From positions 1 to 6,326 of the forward strand of contig JAICHI010000068.1 of assembly GCA_025922735.1 (NCBI GenBank): 6,326 bases of DNA, written 5' to 3'. Below, in pieces: positions 1-5,071 of this stretch. Each line of letters begins with the position of its first letter. Positions within the stretch are counted from its first letter, which is position 1. The notes below the pieces were generated by a model. That model made no database searches. It saw only the letters and a program-made list of their open reading frames with translations, and was not told the origin of the DNA. The DNA comes from Nitrososphaeraceae archaeon (lineage in GTDB: Archaea > Thermoproteota > Nitrososphaeria > Nitrososphaerales > Nitrososphaeraceae). Both the position numbers and the translations under genes were made by a program.

Positions 1-117
1 AGACGTAACTTAGTTACCCAAAGCCTCCAATTTCTTTCAATCAATGTGAAAGGGATTCGGTCATGTTATTATCTGTCAGCGATGACGACGATTAAGATGA
101 TCTGAAGAGAGTCTACC
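1..117 (+). promoter_or_regulatory. Upstream region of the ABC exporter operon
   Basis: This is the leader of the two-gene exporter cassette. It holds a short inverted repeat, GTAAC-TTA-GTTAC at 5-17, and an AT-rich stretch (TGTTATTAT, about 65-73) that could be a weak TATA-like element. The purine-rich GAAGAGAG at 103-110 lies just before the ATG at 118 but is not a convincing Shine-Dalgarno sequence. No reading frame or RNA gene is recognisable. The assignment as promoter is inferred from position. Confidence 0.3.
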
Positions 118-1038
118 ATGAATGACCTGATATCTGACAGTACCCTACTTGTTATAGCCTTAGTTACACTATTACAATTTGTGAATGGAAGAAGAAGAAG
201 AGAAGACCCCGCTGGAAAGGAAAGTCATTACCCTCTTCCATCACACTTGCAATCTACTACTGTCGATGTTGCGCTAAAGTTGGAAAATGTGAAGAAAGTG
301 TTTGATTCACGCTCGGCTTCAGCCAAAAAAATGGTTGTAGCACTTGACGGTGTCAGCTTTGAAGTAAAGAGAGGAGAGTTTGTCTCAATAGTTGGCCCAT
401 CAGGAAGCGGCAAATCCACTCTCTTAAACGTCATAGGGGCTCTTGACAGGCCCACTTCAGGAAAGGTGTTCATAAATGGACAGGACATTTTCCTGCTTGA
501 CGATGCAAGGCTTTCTGATGTCAGAAGCCGCCTGATTGGATTCATCTTCCAATCATACAATCTTGTCAACAGAATGTCTGTTCAAGAAAATGTCGAGTTT
601 CCAGCAATCTTCTCAGAAAGACCCTCCTCTGATAGCCGCACCCGGGCACTGGAATTGCTCGAAACTCTAGGAATAAAGGACAAGGCAAAGCAAAAACCTG
701 TAGACCTGAGTGGAGGAGAGCAGCAGAGGGTGGCGATCGCACGAGCCCTGATAAACGACCCTGCTTTAGTATTGGCAGATGAGCCAACCGGAAACCTTGA
801 CACCAAGACTGGAAGGGAGGTGTTTAATCTGCTCAAGATGTTGTCTGACAGGTTTGGCACTACAGTTGTGATGGTCACACACAATCTTGAGCTGGCCGGC
901 ATGACTACTAGGTCGATCTATATCAGGGACGGAAGAATAGAGAAGGAAATATTACACAAGGACCTATCAGAAACAAAAGCATCGTCTGCGGCTGCTAGCA
1001 AGGATATAACTTCTTCTTCTTCAGAGAAAGCAAGGTAA
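118..1038 (+). CDS. ABC exporter ATP-binding protein, MacB/LolD class, with hydrophobic N-terminal extension
   Basis: Nucleotide-binding subunit that hydrolyses ATP on the cytoplasmic face and drives the FtsX-type permease encoded next. All ABC motifs are intact in the 306 residues: Walker [10 protein letters not shown] (93-101), Q-loop Gln145 in FIFQSYNL, signature LSGGEQQ (198-204), Walker B ending LADEP with catalytic Glu222, D-loop NLD (226-228), and H-loop His255. The sequence around the signature and Q-loop is typical of MacB/LolD/FtsE-like ATPases. The ABC core begins only near residue 51 ([12 protein letters not shown]). Before it lies a hydrophobic stretch (about 8-23) followed by GRRRR, which resembles a membrane anchor or an over-long start; GTG at 181 is an alternative, with TTATAG 26 bp upstream. 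The C-terminal tail (about 282-306) is Ser/Ala-rich and low complexity. The stop is 4 bp before the permease ATG, so the two are surely co-transcribed. Substrate unknown; no membrane-fusion partner is visible. Confidence 0.93.
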   Translation: MNDLISDSTLLVIALVTLLQFVNGRRRREDPAGKESHYPLPSHLQSTTVDVALKLENVKKVFDSRSASAKKMVVALDGVSFEVKRGEFVSIVGPSGSGKSTLLNVIGALDRPTSGKVFINGQDIFLLDDARLSDVRSRLIGFIFQSYNLVNRMSVQENVEFPAIFSERPSSDSRTRALELLETLGIKDKAKQKPVDLSGGEQQRVAIARALINDPALVLADEPTGNLDTKTGREVFNLLKMLSDRFGTTVVMVTHNLELAGMTTRSIYIRDGRIEKEILHKDLSETKASSAAASKDITSSSSEKAR

Positions 1039-1042
1039 AAAT

Positions 1043-2362
1043 ATGAAAGTCACTGAGACGTTCAGAATTTCTTTCAAGGCACTTGGAGATAGAAAAGTCA
1101 GAACTTCTCTGACAATCTTGATGGTGATTGTGGGCAGTAGCCTAATGGTAACGCTCAACGGCATAGTGGCAGGGCTTGGCCAGTTTGCAACAGATGTTTT
1201 CAACAGGCTCGCTCCAAATTTACTGTTTATCACAAGCATTCCTACAGACGATTCTGTGCAAGGAGACGACGACGACGGTGATAACGGCGGTCCGCCTTCA
1301 TTCCTTGGTCAGGGCCTCATACCAGTTCCTGCGATAACCCTTGATCAAGTTGTGGTGGGGAAACTAGAGTCGCTGCCCCACGTCAGCGCCGTCATCCCTT
1401 CGTACCAGGGAATAATCACAATTGCTGCAGAGAACAGATCCCAGAGCGCAAGCGTGCTATCGGTGCAGCCTGAAAGCCTCAAGATCATTGCCCCCGCTCT
1501 GGAATTTACGGAAGGATCGACTATGAACCCAGAAGACGAGTCGACAATATATCTTCCGTCTTTGATTGCCAACAACCTGTGGGGGGAGCCGCCAGAAGCA
1601 GCAGCCTACAACGGTGGTTCCGCTGCGGCAATGATAGGCCAGCAAGTAAACGTTACCTACACTTACATCGATCTGGCTACTGCATCGCGGCAGTCCAAGT
1701 CAGATGCATTCACTGTGGCTGGCATAATGAAGCCGGTGGGAAACCCGACGATTGACAGGGCAGTCGTATTTAATCTCGATGCAGGCAACAAGCTCCTTCA
1801 AAAATCTGGCAGGTATGATTCGCTCTTTGTAGCAGCAGAAAGCACGAACCATGTCATGCAGGTTGAAAAAGAGATACGAGACCTCTACGGATCCGACATA
1901 GGGATAACAACTTCAGAGGCAATACTTCAATCAATCGGCGAGTTTACTGCCGGCTTTGGCAGCGTCATTTCAAGCATTGCACTAGTAGCCCTACTAGTTG
2001 GCTCTGTGGGAATAGTTACCACCATGTATACGTCGGTCACTGAGAGAACCCGGGAGATAGGTGTCATGAAGGCCATTGGTGCAAGGGATCGAAATGTGCT
2101 TGCCCTCTTTCTTGCAGAGGCAGCCATAATTGGAATTATTGGCGCAAGCATAGGACTTGTAGTAGGCGTGCTGGGAGGCTATGGCGCTTTGTCTCTTTTT
2201 GCTTCAAACCTCTTTCCATCGTCTGAAGTGACGCCACACTATCCCTGGAGCGACCTTGCCAGAGTCTGGGCAATATCGCTGGGATTGAGCGTTGCAGCAG
2301 GTCTTTACCCAGCCTGGAAGGCATCCAAGCTATCGCCAATAGTCGCGCTAAGACGAGAATAG
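1043..2362 (+). CDS. ABC exporter permease, FtsX/MacB family
   Basis: Membrane subunit of the exporter, 439 residues, the usual size for MacB-type permeases. The layout is classical: a cytoplasmic N-terminus (FKALGDRKVRTSLTILMV), membrane helix 1 at about 22-45, a large extracytoplasmic MacB-like core domain at about 46-300, then three C-terminal helices at about 307-329, 352-378 and 405-424. The conserved cytoplasmic loop ERTREIGVMKAIGA (334-347) and the C-terminal PAWKASKLSPIVALR motif are signatures of FtsX-type permeases. An acidic Gly-rich patch, GDDDDGDNGG (74-83), sits at the start of the external domain and could bind divalent cations, but this is only inference. The ATG follows the ATPase stop by 4 bp, with AAGGT at 1033-1036 as a modest ribosome-binding site inside the upstream gene. 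Such pairs export peptides, lipids or toxins, or act as mechanotransmitters; the substrate cannot be read from sequence. Confidence 0.93.
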   Translation: MKVTETFRISFKALGDRKVRTSLTILMVIVGSSLMVTLNGIVAGLGQFATDVFNRLAPNLLFITSIPTDDSVQGDDDDGDNGGPPSFLGQGLIPVPAITLDQVVVGKLESLPHVSAVIPSYQGIITIAAENRSQSASVLSVQPESLKIIAPALEFTEGSTMNPEDESTIYLPSLIANNLWGEPPEAAAYNGGSAAAMIGQQVNVTYTYIDLATASRQSKSDAFTVAGIMKPVGNPTIDRAVVFNLDAGNKLLQKSGRYDSLFVAAESTNHVMQVEKEIRDLYGSDIGITTSEAILQSIGEFTAGFGSVISSIALVALLVGSVGIVTTMYTSVTERTREIGVMKAIGARDRNVLALFLAEAAIIGIIGASIGLVVGVLGGYGALSLFASNLFPSSEVTPHYPWSDLARVWAISLGLSVAAGLYPAWKASKLSPIVALRRE

Positions 2363-2441
2363 GAAGGAGCGACCCTAAGAATCGGACCACGGCATCTGTA
2401 CAAAAGACATCGGCTGATGACGCTGCTCACTAAAAAATGCG

Positions 2442-2487
2442 AGGAATTGGTAAAGTATGTCTGGCGGGTAATTCCTATCCGCTAGAC
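2442..2487 (+). repeat. Hairpin with possible loop-upstream pseudoknot
   Basis: GTCTGGCGG (2459-2467) pairs with CCGCTAGAC (2479-2487) as a 9-bp stem with one G-T wobble around an 11-nt loop. The loop contains AATTCCT (2470-2476), which is exactly complementary to AGGAATT just upstream (2442-2448). The two pairings could coexist as an H-type pseudoknot if transcribed on the + strand. Function is unknown; it may belong to the 3' end of the exporter transcript. Confidence 0.4.
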
Positions 2488-2530
2488 TTGAGCCCTCTCA
2501 CTTCCAGACCTCCTAAATAAGATGGGTGGC

Positions 2531-2553
2531 GATTGGATTCTGGAACTCCAATC
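2531..2553. repeat. Perfect 7-bp inverted repeat
   Basis: GATTGGA (2531-2537) and TCCAATC (2547-2553) form a perfect 7-bp stem with a 9-nt loop. It sits about 30 bp beyond the stop of the methyltransferase and may be a 3'-end structure for that gene or part of a structured RNA together with the hairpin at 2459-2487. It lacks a following T-run on either strand. Confidence 0.4.
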
Positions 2554-2582
2554 AGCAGTCTTCATTAATTATTACCCTTGAC

Positions 2583-3572
2583 TTACTTATCAGCTCTTAT
2601 AATTGCGTAGTCAATGACTCGTTTCTCAGATAGTTCATTCATCTTTGAAATGGATTTATATAAAATTTTCTCGATATGGGATGGATATTCTTTTAAAATT
2701 GCGTTCTGGATCTTTTCTCTATTTTGGATGTAATACTTAGATAACGGTTCATAAACCTGAGATCCTATCAATTCTATTTCTTTTGATCGAAAGCCTGCAT
2801 TCCCGATTTGCGACTTAATGTGGTCTAAATCATAATGTTCGGACATCCAGGTAAACGAGAGAACTCCGAGTTTAAGAAATGAAGACATTATAGATATCAC
2901 TTCTGAAAATATATTATTTCCAACAAGACATTCCTGATTATGAATAACAGGCATTGCAGTCACAAATATTCCATTCTTCTCTAATACCCTATTAGATTCC
3001 ATAAAAAACTCGCTTAGTGGTCTAAAATGTTGGGCAGATTCTAAAGCAATTATTCTATCTACAGAGTTATCCGCAAAAGGCAATGCGGTAGAAGTAGCGT
3101 TTACAAAGGATAATTTTTCTGCATCCTCCGAATGCGGTAATTTCAGTTCCAATGATGATTTAGACTCTTTGGTATTGTCTTTTGATAATGGGAATGTTAT
3201 CTTCTTCTCTTTAAGATCATCTTGTAGTGAAACGCCGAATTTCAATTGACGCAAATTAACATCCACACAAACAATATTAAGGGAATCAAATAACGATTTC
3301 CAATAAATTGCCGGGACAGAAAATCCACTCCCTATGTCAAGTACTGTCCTAGCTGAATAGAGATCACTAACATCTGCAATCAATGAACATAACCTGCGTT
3401 GAGCTTCTCTTGGAGAATTAATTCCTTTATTCCAGTATCCAAAGTTGAGGCAATAATCCTTCGTTATTATACGCATTAGACCTGACAGGTAATTATAAAG
3501 ACTGATCACATCGTGTTCGCTGCGCCTAGCCGTCCATAATATTGGATTTAATGGATTTTGAAGCAGGTTCAT
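2583..3572 (-). CDS. Class I SAM-dependent methyltransferase (UbiE/RebM-like)
   Basis: Cytoplasmic enzyme of 329 residues predicted to transfer a methyl group from S-adenosylmethionine to a small molecule. Visible motifs are NFGYWNKG (43-50), common near the N-terminus of small-molecule methyltransferases; motif I VLDIGSGFSVPA (77-88), the SAM-binding glycine loop; an acidic residue after strand 2 (Asp104 in VCVDVN); and LPFADNSVDRIIALESAQHF (164-183), which resembles the motif III/IV region of sterol, tocopherol and sugar methyltransferases. A charged insertion (about 118-153) splits the Rossmann core and lengthens the protein. Composition is much more AT-rich than the exporter genes: the 60 bases from 3181 are about 33% GC, against about 52% from 1381. 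The ATG has no clear TATA box or Shine-Dalgarno; it lies 44 bp after padR on the same strand, so read-through from padR is possible. Substrate is not identifiable. Confidence 0.88.
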   Translation of the reverse strand: MNLLQNPLNPILWTARRSEHDVISLYNYLSGLMRIITKDYCLNFGYWNKGINSPREAQRRLCSLIADVSDLYSARTVLDIGSGFSVPAIYWKSLFDSLNIVCVDVNLRQLKFGVSLQDDLKEKKITFPLSKDNTKESKSSLELKLPHSEDAEKLSFVNATSTALPFADNSVDRIIALESAQHFRPLSEFFMESNRVLEKNGIFVTAMPVIHNQECLVGNNIFSEVISIMSSFLKLGVLSFTWMSEHYDLDHIKSQIGNAGFRSKEIELIGSQVYEPLSKYYIQNREKIQNAILKEYPSHIEKILYKSISKMNELSEKRVIDYAIIRADK

Positions 3573-3590
3573 GTTGACTATTAATTTGAA

Positions 3591-3605
3591 AATCTATCCT
3601 AGATT
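3591..3605 (-). terminator. Small inverted repeat between padR and the methyltransferase
   Basis: AATCTA-TCC-TAGATT is a perfect 6-bp inverted repeat with a 3-nt spacer. Read on the - strand the second arm runs into TTTTC, so it could weakly terminate padR transcription. It also sits 19 bp upstream of the methyltransferase ATG and could instead be an operator. Assignment is tentative. Confidence 0.25.
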
Positions 3606-3616
3606 AGGCTTTCGAC

Positions 3617-3922
3617 TTATGGATAGACTCCAAGAAAGGTTCTTGTAAACCTTCTTTTCGCTATCTTGAGGGCACCTTCTCCCCTTGGAGTCAAGCTGTA
3701 GACAATGGTCTTGCCATCCTTATTTTCCTCCCTGATAAATCCGGCTTCGCGCAGGTTCTTTAATGCAGGATAAATTGTACCTGGGCTTGGCTTCTCTCCT
3801 TTTCTCTTTGCAATTTCGTCCGCGAGCGCTTGACCATGCATTGGTTCCTTTGAAAGCAAGAAGAGGATCAAGAATCCCAGCATACCTCTCATATCGCAAC
3901 AATCAGATCTGAACCGTCGCAT
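3617..3922 (-). CDS. PadR-family winged-helix transcriptional regulator
   Basis: DNA-binding repressor of 101 residues. The PadR winged helix is clear: helix 1 GMLGFLILFLLS (13-24), PMHGQALADEI (27-37), recognition region KPSPGTIYPALKNLREAGFI (44-63), then the wing GKTIVYSLTPRGEGAL (70-85). The family acts as dimers on short palindromes, and two fitting palindromes lie in its own promoter. The ATG at 3922 is preferred over the in-frame ATG at 3973 because a TATA-like box (TTTATAT, 3952 down to 3946) is centred 27 bp upstream, implying a leaderless transcript, and because starting at 3973 would place operator 1 and the TATA inside the coding region. Two adjacent cysteines (Cys8, Cys9) precede the fold and might sense metal or redox state; this is inference. 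It is divergent from the small Gly/Cys protein, a pairing I recall from other archaea. It ends 44 bp before the methyltransferase. Confidence 0.88.
   Translation of the reverse strand: MRRFRSDCCDMRGMLGFLILFLLSKEPMHGQALADEIAKRKGEKPSPGTIYPALKNLREAGFIREENKDGKTIVYSLTPRGEGALKIAKRRFTRTFLGVYP
3891..3898 (-). promoter_or_regulatory. PadR operator half-site inside padR
   Basis: ATATCGCA here is the exact reverse complement of TGCGATAT at 4014-4021 on the other flank of the divergent promoter, and it matches one arm of operator 2 (TATCGCAT). It lies about 25 bp inside padR. A role as an auxiliary half-site is inferred from symmetry only; the CGATAT core also occurs by chance elsewhere in the window. 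Confidence 0.3.
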
Positions 3923-3933
3923 GTCTGAAGATA

Positions 3934-3949
3934 TGTCGTATACCCGATA
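3934..3949. promoter_or_regulatory. PadR operator 1 (imperfect palindrome)
   Basis: TGTCGTATACCCGATA is a 16-bp near-palindrome of the same TATCG(N6)CGATA form as operator 2, with one arm changed (TGTCG). It covers the interval between the padR TATA-like box and the predicted padR start, overlapping the box. Occupancy would block transcription of padR. Autoregulation is usual for PadR proteins; binding here is inferred. Confidence 0.55.
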
Positions 3950-3955
3950 TAAATA
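3946..3955. promoter_or_regulatory. Shared bidirectional TATA-like element
   Basis: GATATAAATA can be read as TTTATAT on the - strand, centred 27 bp before the padR ATG, and as TATAAATA (3948-3955) on the + strand, which would place a transcription start near 3979 with a leader of about 34 nt for the small gene. One AT-rich element may therefore serve both divergent genes. Archaeal TATA spacing is established knowledge; use in both directions is inference. Confidence 0.5.
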
Positions 3956-3974
3956 AATAGCTGCAAGTATCATC

Positions 3975-3990
3975 TATCGCATATACGATA
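3975..3990. promoter_or_regulatory. PadR operator 2 (near-perfect palindrome)
   Basis: TATCGCATATACGATA is palindromic at all but one symmetric pair (C/A at the sixth position from each end). Its centre lies 41 bp from that of operator 1, close to four helical turns, so both could be bound on one DNA face. It covers the predicted transcription start of the small + strand gene. Confidence 0.6.
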
Positions 3991-3996
3991 TCAATG

Positions 3997-4006
3997 GGAG
4001 GAGGTG
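3997..4006 (+). promoter_or_regulatory. Strong Shine-Dalgarno sequence of the small Gly/Cys gene
   Basis: GGAGGAGGTG lies 6 nt before the ATG at 4013 and matches the archaeal anti-Shine-Dalgarno (CACCUCC) at GGAGGTG. It is the strongest ribosome-binding site in the window and fixes the start of the 50-residue gene. Its presence contrasts with the leaderless padR on the other side. Confidence 0.8.
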
Positions 4007-4012
4007 AAAGAG

Positions 4013-4165
4013 ATGCGATATGGTTGTGGCGGCGGCTGGAGCTATGGCGGAAGAAGTTTCCTAACAAAAGAAGAAAAGCTGGCTATGCTAAAAGAATACA
4101 AGGAAGACCTTGAAAAAGAGGTTGCAGGAGTAGAAGAAAGAATAAAGGAATTATCAGCCAAATAG
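4013..4165 (+). CDS. 50-residue Gly/Cys-headed coiled-coil protein paired with PadR (DUF5320-like)
   Basis: Small cytoplasmic protein of unknown function. The N-terminus MRYGCGGGWSYGGRSF (1-16) is glycine- and aromatic-rich with a single cysteine. It is followed by TKEEKLAMLKEYKEDLEKEV and a Lys/Glu-rich tail (18-50) with heptad-like spacing, predicted as one amphipathic helix or coiled coil. Small proteins of this plan (Gly-rich head, helical tail, sometimes called DUF5320) are, as I recall, found next to PadR genes in archaea; the family label is from memory and not searched. The very strong ribosome-binding site and dedicated operator argue that it is a real and highly translated gene. The TGCGATAT half-site overlaps its first codons. 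It may be a PadR partner, a metal or redox adaptor, or the main regulated output. A T-rich terminator begins 4 nt after the stop. Confidence 0.8.
   Translation: MRYGCGGGWSYGGRSFLTKEEKLAMLKEYKEDLEKEVAGVEERIKELSAK
4014..4021 (+). promoter_or_regulatory. PadR operator half-site over the start codon region
   Basis: TGCGATAT mirrors ATATCGCA at 3891-3898 and resembles the right arm of operator 2. It overlaps codons 1-3 of the small gene, so protein bound here could also impede elongation. Tentative. Confidence 0.3.
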
Positions 4166-4309
4166 TTACTTTTTTTTCTTTTTTTGTTTAAGTAAGGATC
4201 TAACGTCCTTCATCCTTTGGGTTCCAAGTCGTGCATCATCGACTCTCATAGTGTTCTCTTGTGATTCTTGCTCTGGCATATCTCGCACGGAGTATGTCCC
4301 GCGCTTCAT
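4166..4309 (-). CDS. Possible 47-residue basic protein, convergent with the small Gly/Cys gene
   Basis: Unrecognised small reading frame starting MKRGTYSVRDMPEQES and ending LLKQKKKKK. Its stop (TAA, 4168 down to 4166) directly abuts the stop of the 50-residue gene, with no gap. TTTAAA at 4386 down to 4381 could be a TATA box, giving a start near 4357 and a leader of about 48 nt. Upstream a 19-codon frame (ATG at 4368) ends in TGA overlapping this ATG (TGATG), a coupling arrangement. The frame also stays open upstream of the ATG to about 4377, where peptide text such as PSGSGAGGIILHIP looks protein-like, so the gene may have a non-ATG start or be a 5'-damaged remnant. The Lys tail may simply be the complement of the terminator. 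Confidence 0.3.
   Translation of the reverse strand: MKRGTYSVRDMPEQESQENTMRVDDARLGTQRMKDVRSLLKQKKKKK
4170..4189 (+). terminator. T-rich archaeal terminator of the small Gly/Cys gene
   Basis: Runs of 8, 7 and 3 T residues broken only by single C and G bases begin 4 nt after the stop codon. Intrinsic termination on T-tracts without a hairpin is established for archaea. On the opposite strand the same tract encodes a Lys-rich C-terminus of a possible small ORF. Confidence 0.8.
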
Positions 4310-4498
4310 CAACTGCGTTTTGGGAATATGGAGGATAATCCCACCTGCACCAGAGCCAGAAGGACCATCTCCGTTGAAAGTTTAAAGCTAGCTTTCTAAA
4401 TAATTATGCCTACAACCCTTCTAAAAGAACCGATATTGTAGCCGGCCATGTATTTTGGCATGCCAAACCATATATGCGTAAAGCTCCAAGGTTACCTT
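4310..4498. other. Divergent intergenic region upstream of the Cys/Trp-rich gene
   Basis: Contains AT-rich candidate promoter elements for both directions: TTTAAA (4381-4386) for the - strand small ORF and TCTAAATAATT (4394-4404) for the + strand. The in-frame ATG at 4448 also lies here and is a possible longer start for the downstream gene. No RNA gene or repeat was recognised. Confidence 0.35.
4463..4476 (+). promoter_or_regulatory. TATA/BRE-like element for leaderless start at 4499
   Basis: CCAAACCA is followed by TATATG (4471-4476), whose centre is about 26 bp upstream of the ATG at 4499. That is the spacing of an archaeal TATA box for a leaderless transcript, and the preceding bases resemble a BRE. 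This favours 4499 over the ATG at 4448. Confidence 0.45.
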
Positions 4499-5062
4499 AT
4501 GCCGAAGGTCTGGCTATGTCCAATCGCTGTGGGTGAAAGGGATGATGCAAATCACTGTCTGCATTGTATATATCTGACTCCGCCGGAGGATTGCGACAAA
4601 GATCATAAAACCTTGTTTGTCTGGTGTGACAGCAGGCTTAAGCGGGTGTTTGTCCGTGATTCTTCCGATAACGAGGAAAACGGTACTAATAATAATAGTA
4701 AATTAGGACGACTTTACCGACCTATAGGCTGGTACTGCAGCAGGTGCGACAAGGTCATTACGTCAAAGGAATACCACGAGCTGGAAGCGGAGAGGCAGCG
4801 CCATGAACAGATGTATAAGCAAAGAAAAGACGAATATAATCAGCTATGGCTCAAACATCTAGATGGCTGGTGGGACTGGGTGTTTAAGGAACGCGAACGC
4901 ATAGGGTGGACTTTTGTTGAAAAAGAGGATCCGAGTGATTATGATGATGACTCTGATGCCGGTATTACTTGGGGCTGGCTTCCAGACAGCAAGTTAACAC
5001 CTGAACAAAGGAGGCGTGTTCGCCGGCCTTATACGGATAACTACTTTAGACCACGTGCCTAA
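4499..5062 (+). CDS. Cys- and Trp-rich probable zinc-binding protein, unknown function
   Basis: Protein of 187 residues that I do not recognise. Two CxxC pairs (Cys20/Cys23 in NHCLHC and Cys80/Cys83 in WYCSRC) plus Cys7, Cys32 and Cys43 suggest a split zinc ribbon or treble clef in the first half. An Asn/Ser/Asp-rich spacer (about 54-68) separates them. A charged helix (about 90-118, EYHELEAERQRHEQMYKQRK) follows and may form a coiled coil. The C-terminal half is rich in tryptophan (117, 124, 125, 127, 137, 158, 160) with an acidic patch, DYDDDSD, at 147-153, and ends in a basic QRRRVRRPY segment. There is no signal peptide or membrane helix. The start is chosen from the TATA spacing; ATG at 4448 would add 17 residues. 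Its 3' end lies 9 bp from a broken integrase, suggesting it is cargo of an old integrated element. A nucleic-acid-binding role is possible but unproven. Confidence 0.72.
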   Translation: MPKVWLCPIAVGERDDANHCLHCIYLTPPEDCDKDHKTLFVWCDSRLKRVFVRDSSDNEENGTNNNSKLGRLYRPIGWYCSRCDKVITSKEYHELEAERQRHEQMYKQRKDEYNQLWLKHLDGWWDWVFKERERIGWTFVEKEDPSDYDDDSDAGITWGWLPDSKLTPEQRRRVRRPYTDNYFRPRA

Positions 5063-5071
5063 ACTCCTCCT

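Larger units (their letters stand above)
2363..2582. other. Gene-free convergent intergenic region with RNA-like hairpins
   Basis: This 220-bp gap separates the exporter (+) from the methyltransferase (-), whose 3' ends face each other. I find no ATG frame of useful length and no tRNA fold. It contains two strong inverted repeats, listed separately. No long T-tract is present for either convergent gene, so the hairpins may serve as 3'-end structures, or the region may carry a small structured RNA. Confidence 0.5.

Noticed and set aside
51..61. 11-mer AGGGATTCGGT shared with about 5647-5658, considered as a direct repeat flanking an element
   Set aside because: An 11-base match is expected by chance several times in a window this size, and the flanks do not match.
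2414..2420. CTGATGA resembling a box C of an archaeal C/D sRNA
   Set aside because: No CTGA box D or D' within the expected 50-60 nt downstream on this strand.
3923..3973. 17-residue N-terminal extension of PadR from the ATG at 3973
   Set aside because: It would place operator 1 and the TATA-like box inside the gene; the ATG at 3922 has ideal TATA spacing and matches the usual start of archaeal PadR proteins.
4448..4498. 17-residue N-terminal extension of the Cys/Trp-rich protein
   Set aside because: No ribosome-binding site before 4448, whereas TATATG is correctly placed for a leaderless start at 4499. Not excluded.
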